From JANQPX01 sp051010395 (GTDB lineage Bacteria; Pseudomonadota; Alphaproteobacteria; Geminicoccales; Geminicoccaceae), in the NCBI GenBank assembly GCA_051010395.1, contig JBPCVQ010000337.1:1-5812 (forward strand): 5,812 nt of DNA. Reading direction: 5' to 3'. Below are positions 1 to 5,647 of this stretch, piece after piece. How positions within the stretch are numbered: the first letter of the stretch is position 1; the number at the start of each line of letters is the position of its first letter. Both the position numbers and the translations under genes were made by a program. The notes beneath the pieces are model-generated. The model had not been told where the DNA came from, made no database searches, and was given only the letters and a program-made list of their open reading frames with translations.

Positions 1-537
1 ACTGACTGGAAAACATTGGTCAATGGCGTGGTCGCCGACAAATATGACCTCACCACCAGCGCCTCGCTGAGCATGGCCAGGGCCAAGGTCGCCGGCTACT
101 CCGATGCCTATGTCGAATTCGGCACCGTGCCGATGACGCTCAAGGAAAATGTCGACAAATTCGATGGCTGGGACAGCATCAACAACGCCGAGACCGCGGT
201 TGCCGTCACCCTCGGCACCGTGTTCGAGGCGCAGGCACGCGGCTATTTCCCCGATGCCAAGATCGTCTCGGTCGAAGCGCCGGCGCGCGACTACCAGGAA
301 GTGCTCGCAGGTCGCGCCATGGTCTCGGTCACCTCAAACGTCGAGGCCGCCTCGCTCCTGAAGACCTACCCCGAACTCGCCGTCATCTCCGTGGACAAGG
401 CCCGTTCCCGCCGCCCCGGCGCCTTTCTCCTGGACCAAGGAGACCAAGTCTGGATCAATTACGTCAACCATTGGGTCGACCTCAAGCACACCGAAGGCTT
501 CTTCGACGAACTCGCCACCAAATGGGGCCTCCAATAG
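1..537 (+). CDS. Family 3 periplasmic solute-binding protein, PheC-like (5'-truncated)
   Basis: The frame is open from the first base to the TAG at 535-537, giving 178 residues. The N-terminus, including any signal peptide, lies outside the window; family members run about 250-280 residues, so roughly 80-100 are missing. The visible part has the bacterial SBP_bac_3 pattern: a 'DLTTSASLSMAR' stretch (the 'D..TS..S.T..R' signature), a 'Y..FGTVPMTLK' segment crossing between lobes, the second-lobe 'AVAVTLGTVFE' stretch, and a 'VLAGRAMVSVTSNVEA' helix. The 'WINYVNHWVDLKHTEGFFDELATKWGL' type C-terminus, with a conserved Trp pair and 'G' turn, is usual for the family. Such proteins bind amino acids or small acids for ABC importers. 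The cyclohexadienyl/arogenate dehydratase (PheC) branch has the same fold with enzymatic activity, and the overall look here is nearest that branch. Ligand or activity cannot be decided without the first lobe. A strong terminator overlaps the stop, so it is the last gene of its transcript. Confidence 0.85.
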   Translation, partial: TDWKTLVNGVVADKYDLTTSASLSMARAKVAGYSDAYVEFGTVPMTLKENVDKFDGWDSINNAETAVAVTLGTVFEAQARGYFPDAKIVSVEAPARDYQEVLAGRAMVSVTSNVEAASLLKTYPELAVISVDKARSRRPGAFLLDQGDQVWINYVNHWVDLKHTEGFFDELATKWGLQ

Positions 538-556
538 GCTATTGGAGGCTTTGTTT
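524..556 (+). terminator. Strong rho-independent terminator overlapping the stop codon
   Basis: A perfect inverted repeat GCCTCCAATAG (527-537) / CTATTGGAGGC (539-549) surrounds one central G. It can fold as a 10-bp stem with a 3-nt loop and is followed at once by TTTGTTT (550-556). Positions 524-526 could extend the stem by G-U pairs with the T tract. The TAG stop of the solute-binding protein (535-537) lies at the top of the ascending arm, so the last three sense codons form part of the terminator. There is no U tract on the opposite side, so it acts on plus-strand transcripts only. Confidence 0.9.
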
Positions 557-629
557 GTCTGAGGGGTTAACGATGTCTGGGTGAGATGATGTGGTGTTCG
601 AAGAGCGGGAGTTGATCTGAGGTGTGGGC

Positions 630-890
630 GTGGGTGTGACTGACGACAAATATGATGTCTTCATTGATGCTCGCGGCCTCGCTTGCCCCATGCCGCTTAT
701 CAAGACGAGGCAAGCGATCATGGTCATGGAGCCCGGCGCCACCATCTGTGTGCTCGCCACAGACCCTACATCCAAGCGCGATTTCGAGATGTTCGCGGAG
801 GCCACCGGCCACAAACTGCTCAGGCAGGACAAGGAGGGGGAGGTTTTTCTCTACGTCGTCGAGAAAGTGGCGATGGAGGAGTTGGAGTGA
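630..890 (+). CDS. tusA: TusA/SirA-family sulfur carrier (sulfurtransferase)
   Basis: This small cytoplasmic protein (86 residues from GTG 630) carries the family signature 'DARGLACPMPLIKTRQAI'. The CPxP cysteine (residue 19) is the one that holds persulfide sulfur in TusA. After it come the usual helix and the β-strand 'ATICVLATDPTSKRDFEMFAEATGHKLL', with 'TDP' and the 'D...F....GH.LL' pattern typical of TusA. Family members pass sulfur to tRNA thiolation, molybdenum cofactor or dissimilatory sulfur enzymes; which applies here is not shown. No tusBCD, tusE or desulfurase gene is nearby, so it is an orphan paralogue. Three in-frame GTG codons occur at 624, 630 and 636. GAGGTG (619-624) matches the 16S anti-Shine-Dalgarno sequence and sits 5 nt before GTG 630, so I chose 630; 624 lies on the Shine-Dalgarno itself, and 636 is possible but further away. 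It begins 92 bp after a terminator, so it should have its own promoter. The exact family role (TusA proper or a related group) is uncertain. Confidence 0.85.
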   Translation: MGVTDDKYDVFIDARGLACPMPLIKTRQAIMVMEPGATICVLATDPTSKRDFEMFAEATGHKLLRQDKEGEVFLYVVEKVAMEELE

Positions 891-1025
891 GAGCATCGGC
901 GGCGTTCTCGTCCCGCGTTTGCTACGACAAGCCCCTGGTAGCTGCCGAAACTTCCAGAGGCACGCCTGTCGCTGATTTTTTTGGCGGTCGCGACAAATAG
1001 CTCCTAGAGCGCGAATTTGGATCGT

Positions 1026-1053
1026 CTTGGCCAGTCATGATGAATACCTATCT
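1026..1053 (+). promoter_or_regulatory. Candidate sigma70-type promoter for pta
   Basis: CTTGGC (1026-1031), a 16-nt spacer and CTATCT (1048-1053) each match five of six bases of the alphaproteobacterial housekeeping consensus CTTGAC-N17-CTATAT. Transcription would start near 1060 and give a leader of about 40 nt before the pta ATG at 1102. The call rests on inspection only; the spacer is one base short of optimum. Confidence 0.4.
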
Positions 1054-1101
1054 TTCTATCCAGGCCTCTTTGGACAATCTCAGCCGCGAGAGTCACATTC
1101 G

Positions 1102-2109
1102 ATGACGATCATCGACGACATCAGAGCCACATCCAGTGCAGCCTCCCCGCACATCGTTCTTGCCGAGGGTGAGGATGTCAGGGTGGTGAGCGCTGCGCTG
1201 CAGGCGGCAAGGGACGGCGTGGCGCGGGTTTCGGTCATCGCCAAGGCTGATGTCTTCCGGCGGCTGGCCGGCGATCAGGCGGGGCAGGATCTGGTGACCG
1301 TTCACGATCCTTCGACTTCAGACCTTCTGGAGTCCTATACCGAGGTCTATTACCAGCTTCGTCAGCATAAGGGGGTTTCCAAAGACGATGCTCTTGCAGC
1401 CATGCGCGGCAATCTCGGCTTTGCAGCGATGATGGTTCGCCAGGGCGATGCGGACGGCACCATAGGAGGCGCTGTCGCGACGACGGCCGACACGGTTCGA
1501 ACCGCATTCCAGATCATTGGGAGGGCGCCGGATGTCAAAACCGTATCCAGCTTTTTTCTGATGCTTTTGCCGGAGCCTCACAACCGTCCTGTCGTCTTCG
1601 CCGACTGTGCGCTGGTGATCACGCCGACGGCGGACGAGCTTGCGAGCATCGCGCTTTCTTCGGCGGCATCCTTCCAGGCTATGACATCAGAGACGCCGAG
1701 GGTCGCCATGCTGTCCTTCTCGACCAAGGGCAGCGCCAAACACGATACGATCGATCGTATCAACGAGGCCGTCGCGATCGTTCGCGCCGCCGCTCCCGAC
1801 CTGATCCTGGAGGGCGAGATCCAGTTCGATGCGGCCATCGATCAGACGATCAGGAACGCCAAAGCGCCGGGCTCGGTTCTGGACGATGCGGCCAATGTTT
1901 TCGTCTTTCCGAACCTCGATTCGGGCAATATCGGCTACAAGATCGCAGAACGCATCGGCGGGGCGGCGGCGATCGGCCCGGTTCTCCAGGGCCTAGCAAA
2001 GCCCGCAAACGATCTTTCACGCGGCTGTAGTGTTGAGGATATCCGTCAGCTGATCGCGATCACCGGCGCGCAGGCAGCGGCTCGGATGGCTCGCGCCACA
2101 CAGACGTAA
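1102..2109 (+). CDS. pta: Phosphate acetyltransferase (phosphotransacetylase)
   Basis: Catalyses acetyl-CoA + phosphate = acetyl phosphate + CoA (EC 2.3.1.8) in the cytoplasm. The 335 residues match the compact single-domain PTA_PTB form (about 320-340), without the N-terminal regulatory domains of enteric Pta. Family blocks in order: 'VLAEGEDVRVV' (19-29), 'DGTIGGAVATTADTVRTAFQIIG' (118-140), 'SSFFLMLLP' (149-157), 'FADCALVITPTADELASIA' (166-184), 'VAMLSFSTKGSA' (201-212), 'EGEIQFDAAI' (237-246), 'FPNLDSGNIGYKIAERIGG' (269-287) and 'GPVLQGLAKPANDLSRG' (292-308). S306, R307 and D313 occupy the spacing of the catalytic Ser-Arg...Asp of archaeal Pta (S309/R310/D316 in Methanosarcina), so it should be active. 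ATG 1102 gives the family start ('MTIIDDIRA'); an in-frame TTG at 1027 would add 25 atypical residues. The Shine-Dalgarno is weak (CGAGAG, 1087-1092). No acetate kinase gene is in the window, so acetyl phosphate may feed another enzyme or an ackA elsewhere. A phosphate butyryltransferase role is possible but less likely given the close Pta motifs. Confidence 0.92.
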   Translation: MTIIDDIRATSSAASPHIVLAEGEDVRVVSAALQAARDGVARVSVIAKADVFRRLAGDQAGQDLVTVHDPSTSDLLESYTEVYYQLRQHKGVSKDDALAAMRGNLGFAAMMVRQGDADGTIGGAVATTADTVRTAFQIIGRAPDVKTVSSFFLMLLPEPHNRPVVFADCALVITPTADELASIALSSAASFQAMTSETPRVAMLSFSTKGSAKHDTIDRINEAVAIVRAAAPDLILEGEIQFDAAIDQTIRNAKAPGSVLDDAANVFVFPNLDSGNIGYKIAERIGGAAAIGPVLQGLAKPANDLSRGCSVEDIRQLIAITGAQAAARMARATQT

Positions 2110-2133
2110 AGTAAAGCAAGTGGCGCCCGCCAC
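2110..2133 (-). terminator. Short hairpin between convergent pta and maeB, possible maeB terminator
   Basis: The whole 24-bp gap between the two stop codons contains GTGGC-GCCC-GCCAC (2120-2133), a 5-bp stem with a 4-nt loop (or 6 bp with a 2-nt loop). Read on the minus strand, it begins directly after the maeB stop and is followed by TTGCTTTACTTTA, a T-rich but interrupted tract that runs into the pta stop. Read on the plus strand, no T tract follows. It therefore looks like a weak terminator for maeB only; pta transcripts may run into maeB antisense. Confidence 0.4.
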
Positions 2134-4557
2134 CTACTCGGCGGCAGTTGCGATGCTTTCGTCCGTGTCGCCGTTGGAGCCATTTTGCTCGTCTGCTGTT
2201 TGAGCAGCCGAATCGGCGGCCAATGCCGCCAGGTTCAGAATGTCCGAGACCGACGCATTCATCGGCAGGATTTGCACCGGTTTCGACAGGCCGAGCAGCA
2301 GAGGGCCGATGACGGTCCCGCCGCCGAGCTGGTTCAGAAGCTGCGAGCTGACATTGGCGGTATGCAAGGCCGGCATGATCAGGACATTGGCAGGCTCGGA
2401 AAGACGGCAGAAAGGATAACGGTCCAAAAGCTCGGTATCGAGCGCGATTTCGGCGGTAAGCTCGCCTTCATACTCGAAGTCGACTTTGTGTGATTCGTTT
2501 GCACGCCGATCCAGTTCCTGGACGGCTTCTTGAACCCGCTTGGTCTTTTCTGTCTGACGCGAACCGAAGGCGGAAAAGGAGAGGAGCGCACAGCGTGGCG
2601 TCATGCCGAGGCGACGGGCGAAACCTGCAGTCTGGATCGTGATGTCGGCAAGCTCATCGGTGCTCGGCAATTCATGCACCAGACTGTCCGAGATCAGGAC
2701 CGTCCGGCCTTTGGCCACCATCACCGTCAGGCCGAACACGCGATCGCCTTCCTTGGGGTCGATCACTTTTCTGATGTCGTCGAGCACGGTGATGGCGTTG
2801 CGCGTAAGCCCCGTGACCATGGCGTCCGCATCGCCGTTCTCCACCATGCAGGCGCCGAAAATGTTGCGGTCCTGATTGACCTGACGCTGGCAGTCGCGAA
2901 ACAGCATGCCATGGCGTTGATTACGCTGATAGAGACGCTCGGCATAGTCCGTCTTGCCGGTGGAGCGACGCGCGTTGTGGATCTCGAGGGCATCCGGAAT
3001 GTCGACGCCCATGCTGTCGATCACCGTGGTGACCGCCTCCTCACGCCCAATCAGGATCGGTGTGCCAAGCCCGTTATTGTGCCAGGCGATCGCGGCGCGA
3101 ATGGCGCTTTCCTCCTCGCCCTCGGCAAACACCATGCGTTTGGGATTGGCGCGCACGCGATCGATGATTTGCTGCATGCGCGATGCCGTAGGATCGAGGC
3201 GGCTGCGCAGCTTGTCGACATAGGCGGGCTTCGACTTGATCGGCATCCTCGCAACACCGCTAAGCTCGGCGGCGTGGGCCACGGCAGGTGGCACGTGGGT
3301 GATCAGGCGGGGATCGAAGGGGGTGGGGATCAGATAGTCCGGGCCGTAGCGAAGATGGCGGCCGCCATAGACGGAGGTGACTTCGTCCGGCACCTCCTCG
3401 CGCGCGAGGTCGGCGAGCGCCCGGGCGGCGGCGATCTTCATTTCGTCATTGATCGTGGACGCGCGCACATCGAGTGCGCCCCGGAAAATATAGGGAAAAC
3501 CGAGAACATTGTTGATCTGGTTCGGATAGTCCGAACGGCCGGTCGCCACGATCGCATCCGGACGGATTTCGGCCACTTCCTCCGGCGTGATCTCAGGGTC
3601 GGGATTAGCCATGGCGAAGACAATGGGATTGTCAGCCATCGACCTGATCATATCGGCGGTGAAAGCGCCCTTCACAGAAAGGCCGAAAACGGCGTCAGCG
3701 CCGCGGATCGCTTCCGCTAGCGTCCGCGCCGAGGTTTCGACCGCATGGGCGGACTTCCACTGGTTCATGCCAATCTCGCGGCCCTTGTGGATCACGCCCT
3801 TGGTGTCGCAAAGGACGGCGTTGCCATAGGGCAGCCCCATGGCTTTCAGAAGATCGAGGCAGGCAATCGCGGCGGCACCGGCGCCGTTGATCACGAGCTT
3901 GGCATCCTCGAGCTTGCGGCCGGTGACGTCGAGTGCGTTCAAGAGGCCGGCGGCCGCGATGATCGCGGTGCCGTGCTGGTCATCATGAAAGACGGGAATG
4001 TCCATGAGTTCGCGCAGGCGCTGCTCGATGATGAAGCAGCCGGGTGCCTTGATGTCCTCGAGATTGATGCCGCCGAAGGTCGGGCCGAGCAGCTTCACGC
4101 AATTCACGAACTCATCGACGTCCTCGCTGTCGACCTCGAGATCGATGCCGTCGATGTCGGCAAAGCGCTTGAACAGCACCGATTTACCTTCCATAACGGG
4201 CTTCGCTCCAAGGGCTCCGAGATTGCCGAGGCCGAGGACCGCCGTGCCGTTCGAGATCACCGCGACCACATTGCCCTTGGCGGTATACTCGTAAGCTTTA
4301 GCCGGATCCGCCTGGATCGCGAGACAGGGTGCGGCGACGCCAGGCGAATATGCGAGCGACAGATCACGCTGAGTGGTCAGCGGCTTGGTGGGGGCGATTT
4401 CGATTTTACCGGGCTTGCCGCGGCGATGTAGCTCCAGCGCCTCGTCATCGGTCACCGAAATCTTTGTGCTGTCGCTTTGGTTGAAATTGACCATGTCGCT
4501 GTCATTACCCCCGCTGATAACCGAGCTGATAACCGAAGCCGCCGGAACGCGCGGCAT
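2134..4557 (-). CDS. maeB: NADP-type malic enzyme with C-terminal phosphotransacetylase-like domain (MaeB/TME)
   Basis: Oxidative decarboxylation of malate to pyruvate and CO2, giving NAD(P)H. Domains: malic enzyme N-terminal domain (about 50-190), NAD(P)-binding domain (about 195-430), Pta-like domain (about 460-780). Catalytic Tyr70 ('LSLAYSPGVA') and Lys125 ('KPVMEGKSVLFK'), metal ligands E167/D168 ('GGINLEDIKAP') and D193 ('VFHDDQHGTAII'), the dinucleotide loop 'NGAGAAAIA' (224-232), 'AMANPDPE' (315-322) and 'NQINNVLGFPYIFRGALD' (346-363) are all present. The sequence resembles rhizobial TME (NADP) more than DME (NAD), judged from memory; cofactor choice is not proven by the motifs. In the Pta-like domain, P765-M766 replace the catalytic Ser-Arg while D772 is kept, so it is probably non-catalytic and regulatory (acetyl-CoA sensing is known for E. 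coli MaeB). At 807 residues it exceeds the usual 750-770: a 20-residue N-terminal extension with a SVIS-SVIS repeat, and an acidic Ser/Ala/Asn-rich tail (about 782-807). ATG 4557 is preceded by AAAGG at 4568-4564 (6-nt spacing); Met22 (4494) is the alternative start. Confidence 0.93.
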   Translation of the reverse strand: MPRVPAASVISSVISGGNDSDMVNFNQSDSTKISVTDDEALELHRRGKPGKIEIAPTKPLTTQRDLSLAYSPGVAAPCLAIQADPAKAYEYTAKGNVVAVISNGTAVLGLGNLGALGAKPVMEGKSVLFKRFADIDGIDLEVDSEDVDEFVNCVKLLGPTFGGINLEDIKAPGCFIIEQRLRELMDIPVFHDDQHGTAIIAAAGLLNALDVTGRKLEDAKLVINGAGAAAIACLDLLKAMGLPYGNAVLCDTKGVIHKGREIGMNQWKSAHAVETSARTLAEAIRGADAVFGLSVKGAFTADMIRSMADNPIVFAMANPDPEITPEEVAEIRPDAIVATGRSDYPNQINNVLGFPYIFRGALDVRASTINDEMKIAAARALADLAREEVPDEVTSVYGGRHLRYGPDYLIPTPFDPRLITHVPPAVAHAAELSGVARMPIKSKPAYVDKLRSRLDPTASRMQQIIDRVRANPKRMVFAEGEEESAIRAAIAWHNNGLGTPILIGREEAVTTVIDSMGVDIPDALEIHNARRSTGKTDYAERLYQRNQRHGMLFRDCQRQVNQDRNIFGACMVENGDADAMVTGLTRNAITVLDDIRKVIDPKEGDRVFGLTVMVAKGRTVLISDSLVHELPSTDELADITIQTAGFARRLGMTPRCALLSFSAFGSRQTEKTKRVQEAVQELDRRANESHKVDFEYEGELTAEIALDTELLDRYPFCRLSEPANVLIMPALHTANVSSQLLNQLGGGTVIGPLLLGLSKPVQILPMNASVSDILNLAALAADSAAQTADEQNGSNGDTDESIATAAE
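4513..4536 (-). repeat. Perfect 2 x 12-bp tandem repeat near the maeB start
   Basis: GCTGATAACCGA occurs twice back to back on the plus strand (4513-4524 and 4525-4536). In the maeB frame it encodes residues 8-15 as SVIS-SVIS. Because the unit is 12 bp, gain or loss of a copy keeps frame. If translation really starts at Met22 (4494), the repeat would lie in the 5' untranslated region. Confidence 0.85.
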
Positions 4558-4586
4558 TTTCAGCCTTTCGCCATCAAAGGCATGGG

Positions 4587-4615
4587 TTTAGAGCACAAAA
4601 CCCTGACGTGACAAT
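4587..4615 (-). promoter_or_regulatory. maeB: Weak candidate maeB promoter
   Basis: On the minus strand, ATTGTC (4615-4610), a 16-nt spacer and CTCTAA (4593-4588) each match four of six bases of the CTTGAC / CTATAT consensus. The resulting leader would be short, about 20-25 nt, but would still include the AAAGG ribosome site. This is the best match I see in the divergent region on this strand, and it is weak. Confidence 0.22.
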
Positions 4616-4672
4616 GATTAATATGCAGCGCGGCTCTGTGGTTCCTCGGCTTGAAGGCGAGGTTCAGCAGTG

Positions 4673-4700
4673 CTTGCACGCGTGCTAACAGCAACTACCT
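4673..4700 (+). promoter_or_regulatory. htpX: Divergent region: weak candidate htpX promoter around a 10-bp palindrome
   Basis: The 220 bp between maeB and htpX hold no gene. CTTGCA (4673-4678), 16 nt and CTACCT (4695-4700) weakly resemble a -35/-10 pair on the plus strand. The perfect palindrome GCACGCGTGC (4676-4685) overlaps the -35 hexamer, where an operator would block or help polymerase. A CTTGAA (4650-4655), the -35 of rhizobial heat-shock promoters, lies upstream, but I see no matching -10 at 17 nt. The htpX leader would be about 70 nt. Confidence 0.25.
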
Positions 4701-4777
4701 ACTGTCGGGAACATAAGATCGAGCGGCTGCCATGCAAACGTCGTCGATCGTAAACCAACGGATCGGTTTCAGAGACG

Positions 4778-5647
4778 ATGAACTACGCACGCACCGCCCT
4801 CCTTCTCGCCGCCATGACCGGACTGTTCATGGCCATCGGTTATCTCTTGGGTGGCATCGGCGGTGCCGCTATCGCCTTCGTCATCGCACTTGCCATGAAT
4901 GCCTGGTCTTTTTGGAACTCCGACAAGGCAGTGCTTCGCATGCAGGGTGCGAGACCAGTAACCCGGACCGATGAGCCCGAGCTGGTCGGCATGGTCGAAG
5001 ACCTCTCGAAAAAGGGCAACCTGCCGACGCCCGCGGTCTATATCATGGACACAACTCAACCCAATGCGTTCGCCACCGGCCGTGATCCCGAAAATGCCGC
5101 CGTCGCGGTCACACGGGGGTTGATGAACACATGCTCGAAAGACGAGCTGGCCGGCGTGATCGCCCATGAGCTGGCCCACATCAAGAACCGCGACACACTG
5201 ATCATGACGGTGACGGCGACAATCGCCGGCGCCATCGGCTTTCTTACGCAGTTCGGCATGTTTTTCGGACGCGGCCGCGACAACCCGCTTGGCATGATCG
5301 GCACCCTTTTGGTCATGTTCCTGGCACCGGTTGCTGCGATGCTCGTACAGATGGCGATCTCACGAACACGTGAATTTGCTGCCGACAAGATGGGGGCCGA
5401 GATTTGTGGCCATCCGGATTGGCTGGCAAGCGCCCTCGAACTGATCGATCGTCAGGCGAAGGGCATGTCCAACCCGCTGGCCCAGGAAAATCCGGCGGCG
5501 GCGCACCTCTTTATTATCAATCCGCTGCGTTCTGGAGGTTTTTCCGGCCTTTTCCGCACGCATCCACCGACGAGCGAGCGGGTGCGTCGGCTGATCGCCA
5601 TGGATAAGGGGCGTCCGGACGCCAAGAAAAAACGCCCCTGGGATTGA
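4778..5647 (+). CDS. htpX: Membrane zinc metalloprotease HtpX (peptidase family M48)
   Basis: Integral inner-membrane protease that cleaves misfolded membrane proteins on the cytoplasmic side, working alongside FtsH in membrane quality control. The 289 residues are typical of HtpX (about 285-320). Two hydrophobic segments open the protein (about 5-24 and 28-47). The zinc site is HELAH at 130-134 (H130 and H134 ligands, E131 catalytic), with E199 in 'SRTREFAADKMGAEI' as third ligand. Two more hydrophobic segments follow (about 145-163 and 173-193). Other family blocks are 'VYIMDTTQPNAFATGRDPENAAVAVTRGL' (88-115) and the C-terminal 'LFIINPL' plus 'FRTHPPTSERVRRL' (259-272). The C-terminus is a basic tail, 'DAKKKRPWD'. 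ATG 4778 begins the normal HtpX N-terminus; the ribosome site is poor (AGAG at 4771-4774, very close). Transcribed away from maeB with no clear functional link. In other bacteria htpX is under heat or envelope stress control; nothing in the upstream DNA proves this here. Confidence 0.95.
   Translation: MNYARTALLLAAMTGLFMAIGYLLGGIGGAAIAFVIALAMNAWSFWNSDKAVLRMQGARPVTRTDEPELVGMVEDLSKKGNLPTPAVYIMDTTQPNAFATGRDPENAAVAVTRGLMNTCSKDELAGVIAHELAHIKNRDTLIMTVTATIAGAIGFLTQFGMFFGRGRDNPLGMIGTLLVMFLAPVAAMLVQMAISRTREFAADKMGAEICGHPDWLASALELIDRQAKGMSNPLAQENPAAAHLFIINPLRSGGFSGLFRTHPPTSERVRRLIAMDKGRPDAKKKRPWD

Noticed and set aside
539..896. Minus-strand open frames of 97 and 109 codons opposite the TusA gene
   Set aside because: They overlap the TusA gene, which has a clear CPxP motif; the antisense translations show no domain and no plausible upstream signals.
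921..942. GCTAC / GTAGC inverted repeat after the TusA gene as a terminator
   Set aside because: Only five base pairs with a 12-nt loop and no T tract directly after it.
1027..1101. N-terminally extended pta from TTG 1027
   Set aside because: The 25 extra residues do not resemble Pta, no ribosome site precedes the TTG, and the candidate promoter's start point lies downstream of it. ATG 1102 gives the normal family N-terminus.
2530..3720. A 396-codon plus-strand open frame antisense to maeB (and a further 228-codon one at 3745-4431)
   Set aside because: Both lie entirely inside the well-supported maeB gene on the other strand. Their translations are rich in His, Arg, Asp and Gly with no recognisable domain, as expected of antisense shadows in GC-rich DNA.
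4769..5388. Minus-strand open frames of 136 and 110 codons opposite htpX
   Set aside because: The plus strand encodes an unmistakable HtpX over the same bases; the antisense products match nothing I recognise.
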